Shown here piece after piece: positions 20,639 to 30,125 of a DNA stretch of 64,000 bases. The notes below the pieces were generated by a model. The model did no database searches. It saw only the letters and a list, made by a program, of their open reading frames with translations, and was not told the origin of the DNA. The position numbers and the translations under genes are program-made. Source of the DNA: Rhodocyclales bacterium (lineage in GTDB: Bacteria > Pseudomonadota > Gammaproteobacteria > Burkholderiales > Rhodocyclaceae); assembly GCA_028292485.1 (NCBI GenBank), contig JAQGMG010000003.1:46545-110544 (forward strand). The letters run 5' to 3'. Every line of letters starts with the position of its first letter. The stretch's first letter is position 1.

Positions 20639-22429
20639 TCAGCAGTTCGTTTCGGGCTTCTCGGTATTACGCAGGCGGATATGCAGTTCGCGTAATTGCT
20701 TTTCGTCGACGGCACTCGGTGCCTGCGTGAGCAAGCACTGCGCGCGTTGTGTCTTCGGGAAAGCGATGACATCGCGAATCGATTCTGCACCGGTCATCAT
20801 GGTGACGATTCGATCCAGACCGAAGGCCAGGCCGCCGTGCGGTGGCGCGCCGTACTTGAGCGCATCGAGCAGGAAACCGAACTTCAGCTGTGCCTCTTCC
20901 TCGCCGATACCCAGCGCGGCAAACACCTTCTCCTGCACGTCGGCACGGTGAATCCGCACCGAGCCGCCGCCAAGCTCCCAACCGTTGAGTGCGAGGTCAT
21001 AGGCCTTGGCGAGGCACTTGCCCGGATCGGTGGTGAGCAGGTCGAGATGCTCGTCCTTCGGGCTGGTGAAAGGATGATGGCAGGCGACCCAGCGCTTGTT
21101 CTCTTCGTCATAGTCGAACATCGGAAAGTCGACGACCCAGGCCGGTGCCCACTTGCGCCCATCCAGGTGGTTTTTCTCGTGGCCGATTTTCACGCGCAAT
21201 GCGCCGAGCGCGTCGTTGACGACCTTCTCCCTGTCCGCACCGAAGAAAATCAGGTCGCCGTTTTGCGCGCCCGTGCGTTCGATGATGGTCTTGAGCGCGT
21301 CGTCAGAAAGATTCTTGACGATGGGCGACTGCAATCCATCACGGCCCGTCGTGATGTCATTGACCTTGATATACGCCAACCCCTTGGCACCATAGATGGC
21401 CACGAAGGTGGTGTAGGCGTCGATCTCGCCGCGGGTCAATTCGGCACCGCCAGGAATGCGCAGGCCGGCTACGCGCCCACCCACGGAGTTGGCGACAGAA
21501 TTGAAAACCTTGAACTCGACACTCTTCATGACGTCGGTCAGTTCGGTGAACTCGAGCTTTACACGCAGATCGGGCTTGTCCGAACCATAGCGCGCCATGG
21601 CTTCCTGATAGGTGATGCGCGGGAAAGGATTGGGCAGATCGACGTCGATGGCATCCTTGAAAACGTAGCGGATCAGATCTTCCATGATCGCCGTAATTTC
21701 GTTCTCGGTCAGGAATGACGTTTCCATATCGACCTGGGTGAATTCAGGCTGTCGGTCAGCGCGCAGATCCTCGTCGCGGAAGCACTTGGTGATCTGGTAA
21801 TAACGGTCGTAGCCGGCCACCATCAGCAGCTGTTTGAAGAGCTGGGGTGACTGCGGCAAGGCGAAGAACATGCCATCGTGGACGCGACTTGGTACAAGGT
21901 AATCGCGTGCGCCTTCCGGCGTGCTCTTGGTGAGCATCGGCGTTTCGATGTCGACGAAACCGGCATCGTCCAGATAGCGGCGGAAAGCACGCGCTGTCTT
22001 GTAGCGCAGCATCATGTTCCGTTGCATGACAGGACGACGCAGATCAATCACGCGATGCGTGAGACGCACGTTTTCGCTGAGATTTTCGTCGTCGAGCTGG
22101 AAGGGCGGCGTGACAGATGCATTGAGCACTTCGAGCTCATATGCCAGCACTTCGATCTCGCCCGAAACCAGGTTGGAGTTGGTCGTGCCTGCGGGGCGGC
22201 GGCGTACCTTGCCAACGACCTTCAGACAGAATTCGTTGCGCACGCCTTCGGCGATCTTGAAGGTCTCCGTGCGATCCGGATCGCAAACGATCTGCACCAG
22301 TCCTTCGCGATCACGCAGGTCAATGAAAATGACGCCGCCATGGTCGCGGCGACGATGGGCCCAGCCGAACAGGGTAACGGTTTGGTCGAGATGAGCGGCG
22401 CTGACGAGGCCGCTATAGGTGGTACGCAT
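20639..22429 (-). CDS. aspS: Aspartyl-tRNA synthetase
   Basis: 596 residues, the bacterial-type class II enzyme that charges tRNA-Asp. It has the N-terminal OB-fold anticodon-binding domain ([23 protein letters not shown]), motif 2 [16 protein letters not shown] and motif 3 [15 protein letters not shown]. The insertion domain of bacterial AspRS accounts for the length. It is followed by its own terminator. Upstream is a 216-base gap to the DUF502 gene that contains a hairpin at about 22516-22546 but no T-run. Confidence 0.96.
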   Translation of the reverse strand: MRTTYSGLVSAAHLDQTVTLFGWAHRRRDHGGVIFIDLRDREGLVQIVCDPDRTETFKIAEGVRNEFCLKVVGKVRRRPAGTTNSNLVSGEIEVLAYELEVLNASVTPPFQLDDENLSENVRLTHRVIDLRRPVMQRNMMLRYKTARAFRRYLDDAGFVDIETPMLTKSTPEGARDYLVPSRVHDGMFFALPQSPQLFKQLLMVAGYDRYYQITKCFRDEDLRADRQPEFTQVDMETSFLTENEITAIMEDLIRYVFKDAIDVDLPNPFPRITYQEAMARYGSDKPDLRVKLEFTELTDVMKSVEFKVFNSVANSVGGRVAGLRIPGGAELTRGEIDAYTTFVAIYGAKGLAYIKVNDITTGRDGLQSPIVKNLSDDALKTIIERTGAQNGDLIFFGADREKVVNDALGALRVKIGHEKNHLDGRKWAPAWVVDFPMFDYDEENKRWVACHHPFTSPKDEHLDLLTTDPGKCLAKAYDLALNGWELGGGSVRIHRADVQEKVFAALGIGEEEAQLKFGFLLDALKYGAPPHGGLAFGLDRIVTMMTGAESIRDVIAFPKTQRAQCLLTQAPSAVDEKQLRELHIRLRNTEKPETNC

Positions 22430-22645
22430 TTGGAACTCCGGATGATCTGTTTATTCTTCTCGGGCTGCGCCGGCGTGCGACGTTGCCCCTCGAAATACTG
22501 CTGTGGAACTGCCAGGGTTGAGCGCAGGCGAAGTGCGTTCAACCCATGCAATTTCGCGATGGGGCAGGAAGGTCGCTGCGAGCGCAGCGGGGAAAGATTT
22601 GCATCATTTTCATGGCCGCGTAGTGTGCCGGATTTTCGCCAAACT

Positions 22646-23245
22646 TCAATGCCCAGCGCTTTCCGGAGGCACGACGCCCATGGAAATGATGTGCTTGAGC
22701 GCGGCATCGACGGACATTTTCAGTTCCACAACGTCCTTTTTAGGGAACATCAGGAAAAATCCCGAGGTCGGGTTCGGCGTCGTAGGCACATATACGTTGA
22801 TGCATTCGTCCGGCAGATGCGCCGCGACTTCGCTGGCTGGCAAACCGGTCTGAAAACCTATTGTCCAGCAACCCGCATGGGGATACTGCACCAGCACAGC
22901 ATGCCGAAAAGCCTGCCCACCCGGGCCGAGCAAGGTGTCCGAAACCTGCTTGACACTCGAATAGATCGATTTGACGACAGGAATACGCGACAGCACGTTC
23001 TCCGACATCTTCAGCAGGCGCTGACCGAAGAAGTTCGAAGCGATGACGCCAGTAAGCAGCACGGCGAGTACGGTCAGCAGCGCACCAAGGCCCCATATTT
23101 CGAACCCCAGCCATTCTTGCGGGCGCCAGTGAGCGGGCAACAGCAACATGCTCTTGTCCAGAGAGTTCACGAGCAGCTGCAGAACCCAAATGGTAATTGC
23201 CAAGGGCACCCAGACCAGCAGGCCGGTGATCAGATACTTTTTCAT
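22646..23245 (-). CDS. DUF502 family membrane protein
   Basis: 199 residues with two N-terminal membrane helices (LITGLLVWVPLAITIWVLQLL and GLGALLTVLAVLLTGVIASNFFG), then a soluble domain carrying the family motifs IPVVKSIYSSVKQVSDTLL and VYVPTTPNPTSGFFLMFP. The function of DUF502 proteins is not established. The gene lies 14 bases after the FmdB-type gene and upstream of aspS, an arrangement often seen in Betaproteobacteria. Confidence 0.9.
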   Translation of the reverse strand: MKKYLITGLLVWVPLAITIWVLQLLVNSLDKSMLLLPAHWRPQEWLGFEIWGLGALLTVLAVLLTGVIASNFFGQRLLKMSENVLSRIPVVKSIYSSVKQVSDTLLGPGGQAFRHAVLVQYPHAGCWTIGFQTGLPASEVAAHLPDECINVYVPTTPNPTSGFFLMFPKKDVVELKMSVDAALKHIISMGVVPPESAGH

Positions 23246-23259
23246 CGGGTCCTATCAGC

Positions 23260-23583
23260 TCAGTGACATGCACAGCCGGGATTGCATGCGGCGGCTGAAG
23301 CGCTTGCCGTGTTCGTCGTACTCGTCGAACTGTCGGCGGTCTTGGGCGAGTCCGTTTTTGCGCTCTCTGAACTTGTATCTGCGGGTTTTGCCACCTGACC
23401 ATCACCTTTGAAGTCGGTGGCATACCAGCCGCTACCCTTGAGCTGGAAACCTGCTGCAGTCAGGGCCTTCGCATAGGATTTGCTGCCGCAAGCCGGACAG
23501 GTATCGATTGGCGCGTCGCTTACCTTCTGAAGGTAGTCTTTCTTTTGGCCGCAATCGCCGCAACGATATTCATAGATGGGCAT
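23260..23583 (-). CDS. FmdB-family zinc ribbon protein
   Basis: 107 residues. The N-terminal MPIYEYRC-x2-C and a second CPAC pair form the zinc ribbon (regulatory protein FmdB type). The middle segment FQLKGSGWYATDFK is typical. The C-terminus is a Ser/Thr/Ala-rich low-complexity tail ending in CNPGCACH. The frame extends 17 codons further upstream, but the ATG at 23583 was chosen because MPIYEY is the conserved start and GGAG precedes it. Function is unclear despite the name. Confidence 0.9.
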   Translation of the reverse strand: MPIYEYRCGDCGQKKDYLQKVSDAPIDTCPACGSKSYAKALTAAGFQLKGSGWYATDFKGDGQVAKPADTSSESAKTDSPKTADSSTSTTNTASASAAACNPGCACH

Positions 23584-23721
23584 TTCATACTCCGGACAGC
23601 AAAACAGATGATTGAGTTTAACGCATCGCAGCAAGCGCCACGAACGAAAAGCGCACGTTTACGCGCACGGCTGGCAGCCCGTTATCTCGGGGCTGCTTGC
23701 CAGATCTCAAGCGCTTTGCGT

Positions 23722-24633
23722 TTAGATGAATGCCAGGAGAGCGCAGAGCTGCTTGCCGAAAAACAATGCGAGGACGCCCGCCGCCGCCAGATACGGGCCA
23801 AACGGAATGGGCGTCTCTTTGCCGTGTTTGGCGAAAATCATCAGCGAGATGCCGACCACTGCGCCAACGAGCGAGGAAAGCAGAATGACAATAGGTAACA
23901 CTTGCCAGCCAAGCCATGCGCCAATTGCGGCAAGCAGTTTGAAATCGCCGTAACCCATTCCTTCCTTGCCAGTCACGAGCTTGAATAGCCAATAGACCGA
24001 CCAGAGCGTCACGTAGCCCGCGACTGCTCCGATTACCGCGTTCGGCAAGCTGGTGAAGACACCGCCAAGATTGAACAGCAAGCCGAGCCACAACAACGGT
24101 AAGGTGATGTCGTCGGGAAGCAGCATCGTGTCAAGGTCAATGAAGCACAGCGCAACAGTGCACCAGACAAATGCCAGGGCACCGAGGCAAGCCACGCCAT
24201 AGCCGAAATGCCAGGCAGCGTAACCGGACAGCAGGCCTGTCAGCAGCTCCACGAGAGGATAGCGGATGCTGATGGAGGCTTTGCAATGACTGCAACGGCC
24301 ACGCAATGCCATGTAGCTAAGAACAGGGATGTTTTCGAGTGCGGTAATGAAATGACCGCAGTGTGGACAGCTTGAGCGCGGCGTTGCGAGGTTATACCGC
24401 TCGGCGTTACCCGTACTGGATATTCCCGATTCGTTTTGCCACCACGCCGCTACCGAGTCTTTCGGACTAGCGGGAAGATATTCGGTGATCAACTGTACCG
24501 CTTCATGCTTCCAGCTCTGCTCGAGCATTCGCGGCAGACGGTGAATTACAACATTAAGGAAGCTGCCTACCGTCAGGCCCAATAGTGAACAAGCAATAAT
24601 CAAGAAGATCGGGTCATTCAAATATGCGGGCAT
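23722..24633 (-). CDS. pilD: Prepilin peptidase / N-methyltransferase PilD
   Basis: 303 residues, an inner-membrane aspartic protease that cleaves and N-methylates type IV prepilins, including those encoded at 3.8-12 kb. The cytoplasmic zinc-binding cysteines are present (C89/C92 and C114/C117). The catalytic aspartates are D166 or D168 in FIDLD and D230 in GMGYGDFK. At least seven membrane helices are visible. It is the third gene of pilB-pilC-pilD, 39 bases after pilC. The coaE and zapD genes that follow pilD in many relatives are not here; an FmdB-type gene follows after 138 bases. Confidence 0.95.
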   Translation of the reverse strand: MPAYLNDPIFLIIACSLLGLTVGSFLNVVIHRLPRMLEQSWKHEAVQLITEYLPASPKDSVAAWWQNESGISSTGNAERYNLATPRSSCPHCGHFITALENIPVLSYMALRGRCSHCKASISIRYPLVELLTGLLSGYAAWHFGYGVACLGALAFVWCTVALCFIDLDTMLLPDDITLPLLWLGLLFNLGGVFTSLPNAVIGAVAGYVTLWSVYWLFKLVTGKEGMGYGDFKLLAAIGAWLGWQVLPIVILLSSLVGAVVGISLMIFAKHGKETPIPFGPYLAAAGVLALFFGKQLCALLAFI

Positions 24634-24672
24634 TTGGCGAGCCGGAATTCGGCCAAAAAACGACAGGTTAAA

Positions 24673-25908
24673 TTAACTAACAACCGCGCCGATCTTGAAG
24701 ATGGGCAGATACATTGCAACCACCAGACCGCCGATTACCGTACCCAGGAAAACGATGATAATGGGCTCGATCAGTTGTGACAGGCCCGCCACCATATCGT
24801 CGACTTCTCGCTCGAAGAAGTCCGCCACTTTGCTACACATGCTGTCGAGTTGCCCTGATTCTTCGCCGATTGAAACCATCTGGACAACCATTGCCGGGAA
24901 GACTCCTGAGCCCTGCATTGCAACCGTAAGGCTGACACCGGTGGCAACCTCGTTCTGTATGGCTTTGGTTGCGACCATATAAACGCGATTGCCAGCAGCG
25001 CCGGCAACGGAATCGAGAGCTTCGACAAGCGGGACGCCCGCAGCGAACATCGTTGCCAAAGTGCGGGTCCAGCGCGCAATGGTGGCCTTTCGTATGATGT
25101 CGCCGATGACCGGAACCTGGAGAATCAGCCTGTCCATGGTGGCCTGCATTTGAGGCGAGCGCTTGTAGGCGAAAACCAGCCCGACAATCGCTGCAGCTAT
25201 GCCAGCAAAGACTAGGAAAGCGTGTGCAACAAAAAAGTCCGAAATAGCCATCACAAACAATGTGGGGGCGGGAAGATCAGCGCCGAAGCTTATGAATACC
25301 TTTTTGAATTCCGGAATCACGAACAGCATCATTACGGTGACGACTGCAGAAGCAACCACGACGACGGAGGCGGGATAGAACAAGGCCGATTTGATCTTGC
25401 TCTTGATGGCCATGATCTTTTCTTTGTATGTCGCCAGTCGGTCAAGCAGGTTTTCCAGAGCTCCGGATTGCTCGCCTGCCTGCACAAGGTTTGCGTAGAG
25501 CGCATCGAAATATGCCGGGCGTTTGCGCAGGGCTTGCGACAGGCTTGTGCCTGTTTCCACGTCGTTACGTATTTCATTCATCAAACGTGCCATGGCCGGG
25601 TTGCCCGAGCCCTTGATGGCAATATCGAAAGATTGCAGCAGGGGTACGCCTGCCCGCATCATTGTCGCCAGCTGGCGTGTAAAAATGGCGATATCGCGTT
25701 CCTTGACCTTTGAGCCGCGGGCGAATGAGCGTTTCTTGACCTTGAGCACCGAAATGCCTTGGCGACGCAGTGCGGCCTGCACCACTTTTTCCGTGGCAGC
25801 GCGCGTTTCTCCGCGCACGATCTTGCCGGACTTGTCCTTTCCTTCCCAAGTGAATAGCGTTTCCTTCTGTTCCGTTGAGGCGCGGCGGGGGCGGGCTGCA
25901 GTGGCCAT
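24673..25908 (-). CDS. pilC: Type IV pilus inner-membrane platform protein PilC
   Basis: 411 residues of the GspF/PilC family. Two cytoplasmic T2SF domains alternate with membrane helices (SALFYPASVVVVASAVVTVMMLFVIPEFKKVF and the C-terminal PIIIVFLGTVIGGLVVAMYLPIF). It anchors the assembly ATPase PilB in the inner membrane. It starts 18 bases after pilB. Not to be confused with neisserial PilC, which corresponds to PilY1. Confidence 0.95.
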   Translation of the reverse strand: MATAARPRRASTEQKETLFTWEGKDKSGKIVRGETRAATEKVVQAALRRQGISVLKVKKRSFARGSKVKERDIAIFTRQLATMMRAGVPLLQSFDIAIKGSGNPAMARLMNEIRNDVETGTSLSQALRKRPAYFDALYANLVQAGEQSGALENLLDRLATYKEKIMAIKSKIKSALFYPASVVVVASAVVTVMMLFVIPEFKKVFISFGADLPAPTLFVMAISDFFVAHAFLVFAGIAAAIVGLVFAYKRSPQMQATMDRLILQVPVIGDIIRKATIARWTRTLATMFAAGVPLVEALDSVAGAAGNRVYMVATKAIQNEVATGVSLTVAMQGSGVFPAMVVQMVSIGEESGQLDSMCSKVADFFEREVDDMVAGLSQLIEPIIIVFLGTVIGGLVVAMYLPIFKIGAVVS

Positions 25909-25926
25909 GTGATGTCCTGTAGCGTG

Positions 25927-27651
25927 CTATTCGTTGGTGGTGGCAAGGACTTCCACGAGGGAGGTCATGCCTTGTTTGACCTTGAGCAGGCCTGACTGAC
26001 GCAAATCTTTGACACCATCAACTTGTGCTTGCGCAGCAATGTCCATGGAATTGCCGCCAGTCATGATGATGTGCTGGATTTCTTCGGTTATGGGCATGAC
26101 CTGATAGATGCCGACGCGCCCCTTGTAGCCGCTATTCTTGCAACGGTCACAGCCGTTGGGACCAAAAGCCTGCCATGAGCCATCGAGATCGGATTCGGAG
26201 AAGCCAGCCTGCATCAGCACCTCGACAGGAATGTCGATAGGTTTCTTGCAGGTGCATAGCCTGCGCGCCAGCCGTTGGGCCGTAATCATGATCACGCTGG
26301 ATGCAATGTTGAAAGGCGCGACACCCATGTTCTTCAGACGGTCCAGCGTTGTCGGAGCGTCATTGGTATGCAGAGTGGATAAAACCAGGTGACCGGTTTG
26401 AGCTGCCTTGATGGAAATTTCGGCTGTTTCAAGATCGCGGATTTCACCGACCATGATGACATCGGGATCCTGCCGCAGGAAGGATTTCAATGCCGCCGAA
26501 AATGTAAGGCCCGCGCGGTCATTCATCGAGACTTGATTTATACCCGGCAAATTGATTTCCGCGGGATCCTCGGCCGTCGATATATTGATGCCCGGTTTGT
26601 TCAGAATATTCAGACAGGTGTAGAGCGATACAGTTTTACCGCTACCTGTTGGACCGGTAACCAGGACCATGCCGTACGGGCGCCCAACGGCTTCCAGAAG
26701 AGCGGCTTTCTGTTCCGGCTCATAGCCCAGGGCGTCGACGCCGAGCATGGCTGAGCTGGCATCAAGAATACGCATGACGATTTTCTCGCCATGCATGGTC
26801 GGCAATGTGGAAACCCGGAAGTCGATTGATTTGGTCTTCGACAATACGAGCTTCATGCGGCCATCTTGCGGTATGCGTTTTTCTGCAATATCCAGACGCG
26901 AAATAACCTTGATGCGGGCTGCTATCTTTTCCCGCAATGCCAAAGGCGGCTGCACCATTTCACGCAACACGCCATCGGTGCGATAGCGAATGCGGTAAAA
27001 TTTTTCGTAAGGCTCAAAGTGGATGTCTGAAGCGCCTTCGTTGATGGCGTCAATCAACATCTTCTGAATAAAGCGCACGACAGGCGCGTCGTCTACGTCT
27101 GCACCAGAAGTGTCGGAAGCGGCCTCAGCGTCGGAGAACTCGACGCCATCGCCGAGATCGCCCATATCAAATTCGTCATTTGAAGTGAGGTTGCTCAGTG
27201 CCGTACTGGTGTTTTCGGTCAGACGTGCCAGCAGCGGTGCGAGCTTGTCCACTTCAACAACGACGGGCTCCACCGTCATCCCTGTTTGAAAGCGGATTTC
27301 ATCCAGGGCGCGCAGATTGGTGGGGTCGGCAAGCGCAACGGTGACGCGGTTATTGCGCTTTGACAGGGCAATGACCTGATGCTTGGAGATCAGTTTTTGA
27401 TCGATTGCATCGCGTGGAATATGCGTTTCGTCTACCGAGGCCAGATCCAGCATCGGGAAGCCGAACATTTCGGCGCTGAAGACGGCGAGATCGACAGATT
27501 TCAGGAAGCCGCGCTGCACGACTTCGCTGACGAATCCGCCAGCATTGTTGGTGCCGGCAGAGCAAGCAGCGGCGTCAGCCTCCTTGAGCCGTCCCTGTTG
27601 CACCAGTGCCCGAGCCAGACCGCTCAGAGCTGTTTGCGGATTTGCCGCCAT
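25927..27651 (-). CDS. pilB: Type IV pilus assembly ATPase PilB
   Basis: 574 residues of the GspE/PilB family. It has an N-terminal GspII_E/MshEN-type domain, the Walker A motif GPTGSGKT with K339, Asp-rich Walker B and His boxes, and the four-cysteine zinc motif (CTCKKP and CDRCKNSG). It powers pilus extension. It is the first gene of pilB-pilC-pilD. The retraction ATPases pilT/pilU are not in the window. Confidence 0.96.
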   Translation of the reverse strand: MAANPQTALSGLARALVQQGRLKEADAAACSAGTNNAGGFVSEVVQRGFLKSVDLAVFSAEMFGFPMLDLASVDETHIPRDAIDQKLISKHQVIALSKRNNRVTVALADPTNLRALDEIRFQTGMTVEPVVVEVDKLAPLLARLTENTSTALSNLTSNDEFDMGDLGDGVEFSDAEAASDTSGADVDDAPVVRFIQKMLIDAINEGASDIHFEPYEKFYRIRYRTDGVLREMVQPPLALREKIAARIKVISRLDIAEKRIPQDGRMKLVLSKTKSIDFRVSTLPTMHGEKIVMRILDASSAMLGVDALGYEPEQKAALLEAVGRPYGMVLVTGPTGSGKTVSLYTCLNILNKPGINISTAEDPAEINLPGINQVSMNDRAGLTFSAALKSFLRQDPDVIMVGEIRDLETAEISIKAAQTGHLVLSTLHTNDAPTTLDRLKNMGVAPFNIASSVIMITAQRLARRLCTCKKPIDIPVEVLMQAGFSESDLDGSWQAFGPNGCDRCKNSGYKGRVGIYQVMPITEEIQHIIMTGGNSMDIAAQAQVDGVKDLRQSGLLKVKQGMTSLVEVLATTNE

Positions 27652-27776
27652 CTATATCGAAAGCCTGTTGTGAAAATATCTGTTCAGATGAAGATCAAGG
27701 GCTTACGTGCGCTTCTTGATGTTGCACTGTGAGCACCCTGATTGTAAAGCCTTTGCCGCTGACTCTGGACCGGCGG

Positions 27777-29057
27777 TTAACGCTCAGTCGTGCGGGCGGG
27801 GCGAAACAGGCGAACTGTTTTGACGCGTCGATCTTCGGTTTGCAACACTTCGATCGGCACGCCGGCCACTTTTACGCTGACGCCTGACTCCGGAATATCT
27901 TCCAGGTGCTCGAGAACGAGTCCATTCAATGTTTTCGGCCCTTCAAGCGGAAGGTTTAGGCCAAGTAGCCGGTTCAGTTCACGCAGAGAGCGGCTGCCAT
28001 CCACCGTGACACTGCCGTCCTTGTCCCAGCTGAGGCGGCGATCAGCGCCGGGAACGCTGGTCGTGAATTTACCGATCAACTCCTCGATGATGTCTTCCAT
28101 AGTCACAAGACCGAGGATTTCACCGTACTCGTCGACCACCAGACCCATGCGCTGATGGTTCTCCTGGAAGAACTGCAGCTGTGCATACACCGGCGTATTG
28201 GCGGGAATGAAATAGGCCGGCACCAGCAATTCGCGCAGCACATTGCGATCGAAGCTCTGGTCTAACAGCGTTGGCAGCAAGCGTCTTTGCTGCAGGATGC
28301 CGAGCACATTGTTGGGCTCTTCAAAGAAAACCGGCAGCCGCGAATGGTAGCTGGTGCCGATCTGCTCGCGCAGCATGGTTTCGGATTCAGCCAGATCGAG
28401 TGCCTCCATCGAGCCACGCGGCACCATCACATCTTCGACGGTTACCTCTTCGAGTTCGAAGAGGTTGAGCAGGATGGAGCGGTGCTTGGGCGGGATGAAA
28501 TGACTTGATTCCAGCACCAGCATGCGTAGTTCTTCGGGCGACAGCGCCTGCGCAGCTTCTTCATCGACGGGCTTGATGCGCATCAACCGCAGCATGGCCG
28601 TGACAAACAGGTTGATGAATGCAACGACGAAATGGCTGGCGCGCAGCAGCGGCGCCAAGACATATGCGACGTAAGGCGCGAGCTTGTCCGAATGATTGGC
28701 ACCGATGACTTTCGGCGTAATTTCAGCGAAAACCAGGATGAGGAACGTGACTGCGAGCGTCCCAAGACCCAGCGCCCATTTTGACTCGCCGAACAGGCGG
28801 ATCGTGATGATGCTCACCAGGGTGGCCGAAGCTGCGTTGATGAGGTTGTTGAACAGGAGGACCACGCCGAGCAGTCTGTCGGTCTCCGCCAACAGGTTCA
28901 GCGCCAGTTGGGCGCCGCGCACTCCTTGCGCGGCTGCACTTTTCAGGCGATAGCGATTCGCCGCCATCATGGTGGTCTCGGCAAGCGAGAAAAAGCCCGA
29001 GCTGACGAGAAGAAGTGCCAGCAAGGCGAGCTGGGCTGAAAGAGGAAAATCGTCCAC
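27777..29057 (-). CDS. CNNM/CorC (HlyC) family transporter, DUF21-CBS-CorC
   Basis: 426 residues with an N-terminal DUF21 membrane domain (three to four helices, GFFSLAETTMMAANRYRL), a pair of CBS domains (from about residue 195, with VEDVMVPRG and MGLVVDEYGEILGLVTMEDIIEEL) and a C-terminal CorC_HlyC domain. The family is linked to magnesium or cobalt efflux (CorB/CorC-like); the haemolysin label is historical. Inner membrane. It is transcribed after the CcsA-like gene, 71 bases apart. Confidence 0.92.
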   Translation of the reverse strand: MDDFPLSAQLALLALLLVSSGFFSLAETTMMAANRYRLKSAAAQGVRGAQLALNLLAETDRLLGVVLLFNNLINAASATLVSIITIRLFGESKWALGLGTLAVTFLILVFAEITPKVIGANHSDKLAPYVAYVLAPLLRASHFVVAFINLFVTAMLRLMRIKPVDEEAAQALSPEELRMLVLESSHFIPPKHRSILLNLFELEEVTVEDVMVPRGSMEALDLAESETMLREQIGTSYHSRLPVFFEEPNNVLGILQQRRLLPTLLDQSFDRNVLRELLVPAYFIPANTPVYAQLQFFQENHQRMGLVVDEYGEILGLVTMEDIIEELIGKFTTSVPGADRRLSWDKDGSVTVDGSRSLRELNRLLGLNLPLEGPKTLNGLVLEHLEDIPESGVSVKVAGVPIEVLQTEDRRVKTVRLFRPARTTER

Positions 29058-29128
29058 GAAGGAAGGCTGTGGGGCCCGTAGCAGCGAGGCAAGCAGTATA
29101 TCAGCACCCGCAGCCGGCCTCGCCGGTG

Positions 29129-29950
29129 TCAGCTGCGGTGCAGTAGAACCTCAAGAACGAAGCGCGTTCCGGCGTACGCCAGGAACAGGCAAATGAAGCC
29201 TGCCAGTGTCCATCGCTGGGCGACACGCCCACGCCAGCCACGCAAATGTCGCCCCACCAGGAGAATGCCGAACAACAGCCATGACGCGATGGTAAAAATG
29301 GTCTTGTGGTTCAGGGTCAGAGGCTTGCCGAATACCTGCTCGGAAAACAGCACGCCGGACCCTACTGTTAGCGTCAGGAATACGAAGGCCACGCCAATCA
29401 GGCGAAACAGCAGGTTCTCCAGCGTGAGCAATGGCGGTAAGCCACTTATCCTGCCGCCGAGTTTTGCCCGGTGAAGTTGTCGCTCGGCGACGGCCATCAT
29501 GACCGCATGCAGTGCGGCAAGCGTGAATAAACTATAGGCCAGCATTGCTACGACGAAATGCAGACGGAATGCCCAGCCGTCGGCTTTGATATGCATGCTG
29601 CCCGGCAATATCGCTGGCAAGAAAGCGCAAATCGTGGCTGGCAACATGGCAAGCGCCAACAGGCTATCGATACGCGTGATGAAGCTCTCGGCAAAATACA
29701 TCAGCAGTGCCAGCCACAGCGTCAGCGACAGTGCGGTAGCCAGGCCGAAATGCAGCGTATTGTCGTCGACCATATCCAGCCACAGCACGCCGCCATGGGC
29801 GAGCAGGCCGGCGGCAAGGAGCCCTCCGACCATATGGCGATTGGCGTCACTGATCTGGCGCTGCTGGCTGGCGCGCAGCAGTTGCCACTGGACGAGCCCG
29901 ACCAGCGCGTAGATAGAGCTCGGAACGAGATGCAGTAGAATGCTTGGCAT
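29129..29950 (-). CDS. CcsA/ResC-family membrane protein (cytochrome c assembly-like)
   Basis: 273 residues with about eight predicted membrane helices and conserved histidines in the cytochrome c assembly (CcsA) pattern, including AFRLHFVVAML and KPLTLNHKTIFTI. This YpjD-type protein is regularly found divergent from ffh in Beta- and Gammaproteobacteria. A role in haem handling or cytochrome c biogenesis is suggested by the family but not proven for this subgroup. The 175-base gap to ffh must hold both promoters. Confidence 0.88.
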   Translation of the reverse strand: MPSILLHLVPSSIYALVGLVQWQLLRASQQRQISDANRHMVGGLLAAGLLAHGGVLWLDMVDDNTLHFGLATALSLTLWLALLMYFAESFITRIDSLLALAMLPATICAFLPAILPGSMHIKADGWAFRLHFVVAMLAYSLFTLAALHAVMMAVAERQLHRAKLGGRISGLPPLLTLENLLFRLIGVAFVFLTLTVGSGVLFSEQVFGKPLTLNHKTIFTIASWLLFGILLVGRHLRGWRGRVAQRWTLAGFICLFLAYAGTRFVLEVLLHRS

Positions 29951-30125
29951 TGCCTGAGTTTAACGCGACGCGCGTTTTTGCAGAATCGTTTCGCTACCCG
30001 AAGGTGTTTGCAAGAGCGTTTGCAACAAGCCAACCCTTCCACCGCATTGATAGGCGCGCCACGCTTCCTGTTGGGGCATCTCGTCTCAGGCTTCACCTGA
30101 ACCACTCTTTCGGCTGCTCATTCCC

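Noticed and set aside
22516..22546. Hairpin upstream of aspS as a T-box or terminator
   Set aside because: The stem is real but has no T-run and no T-box features; T-boxes are also not expected in Betaproteobacteria.
21878..23266. 462-codon plus-strand frame opposite aspS and the DUF502 gene
   Set aside because: It covers two well-supported genes and the gap between them on the other strand; its composition is typical of a mirror frame.
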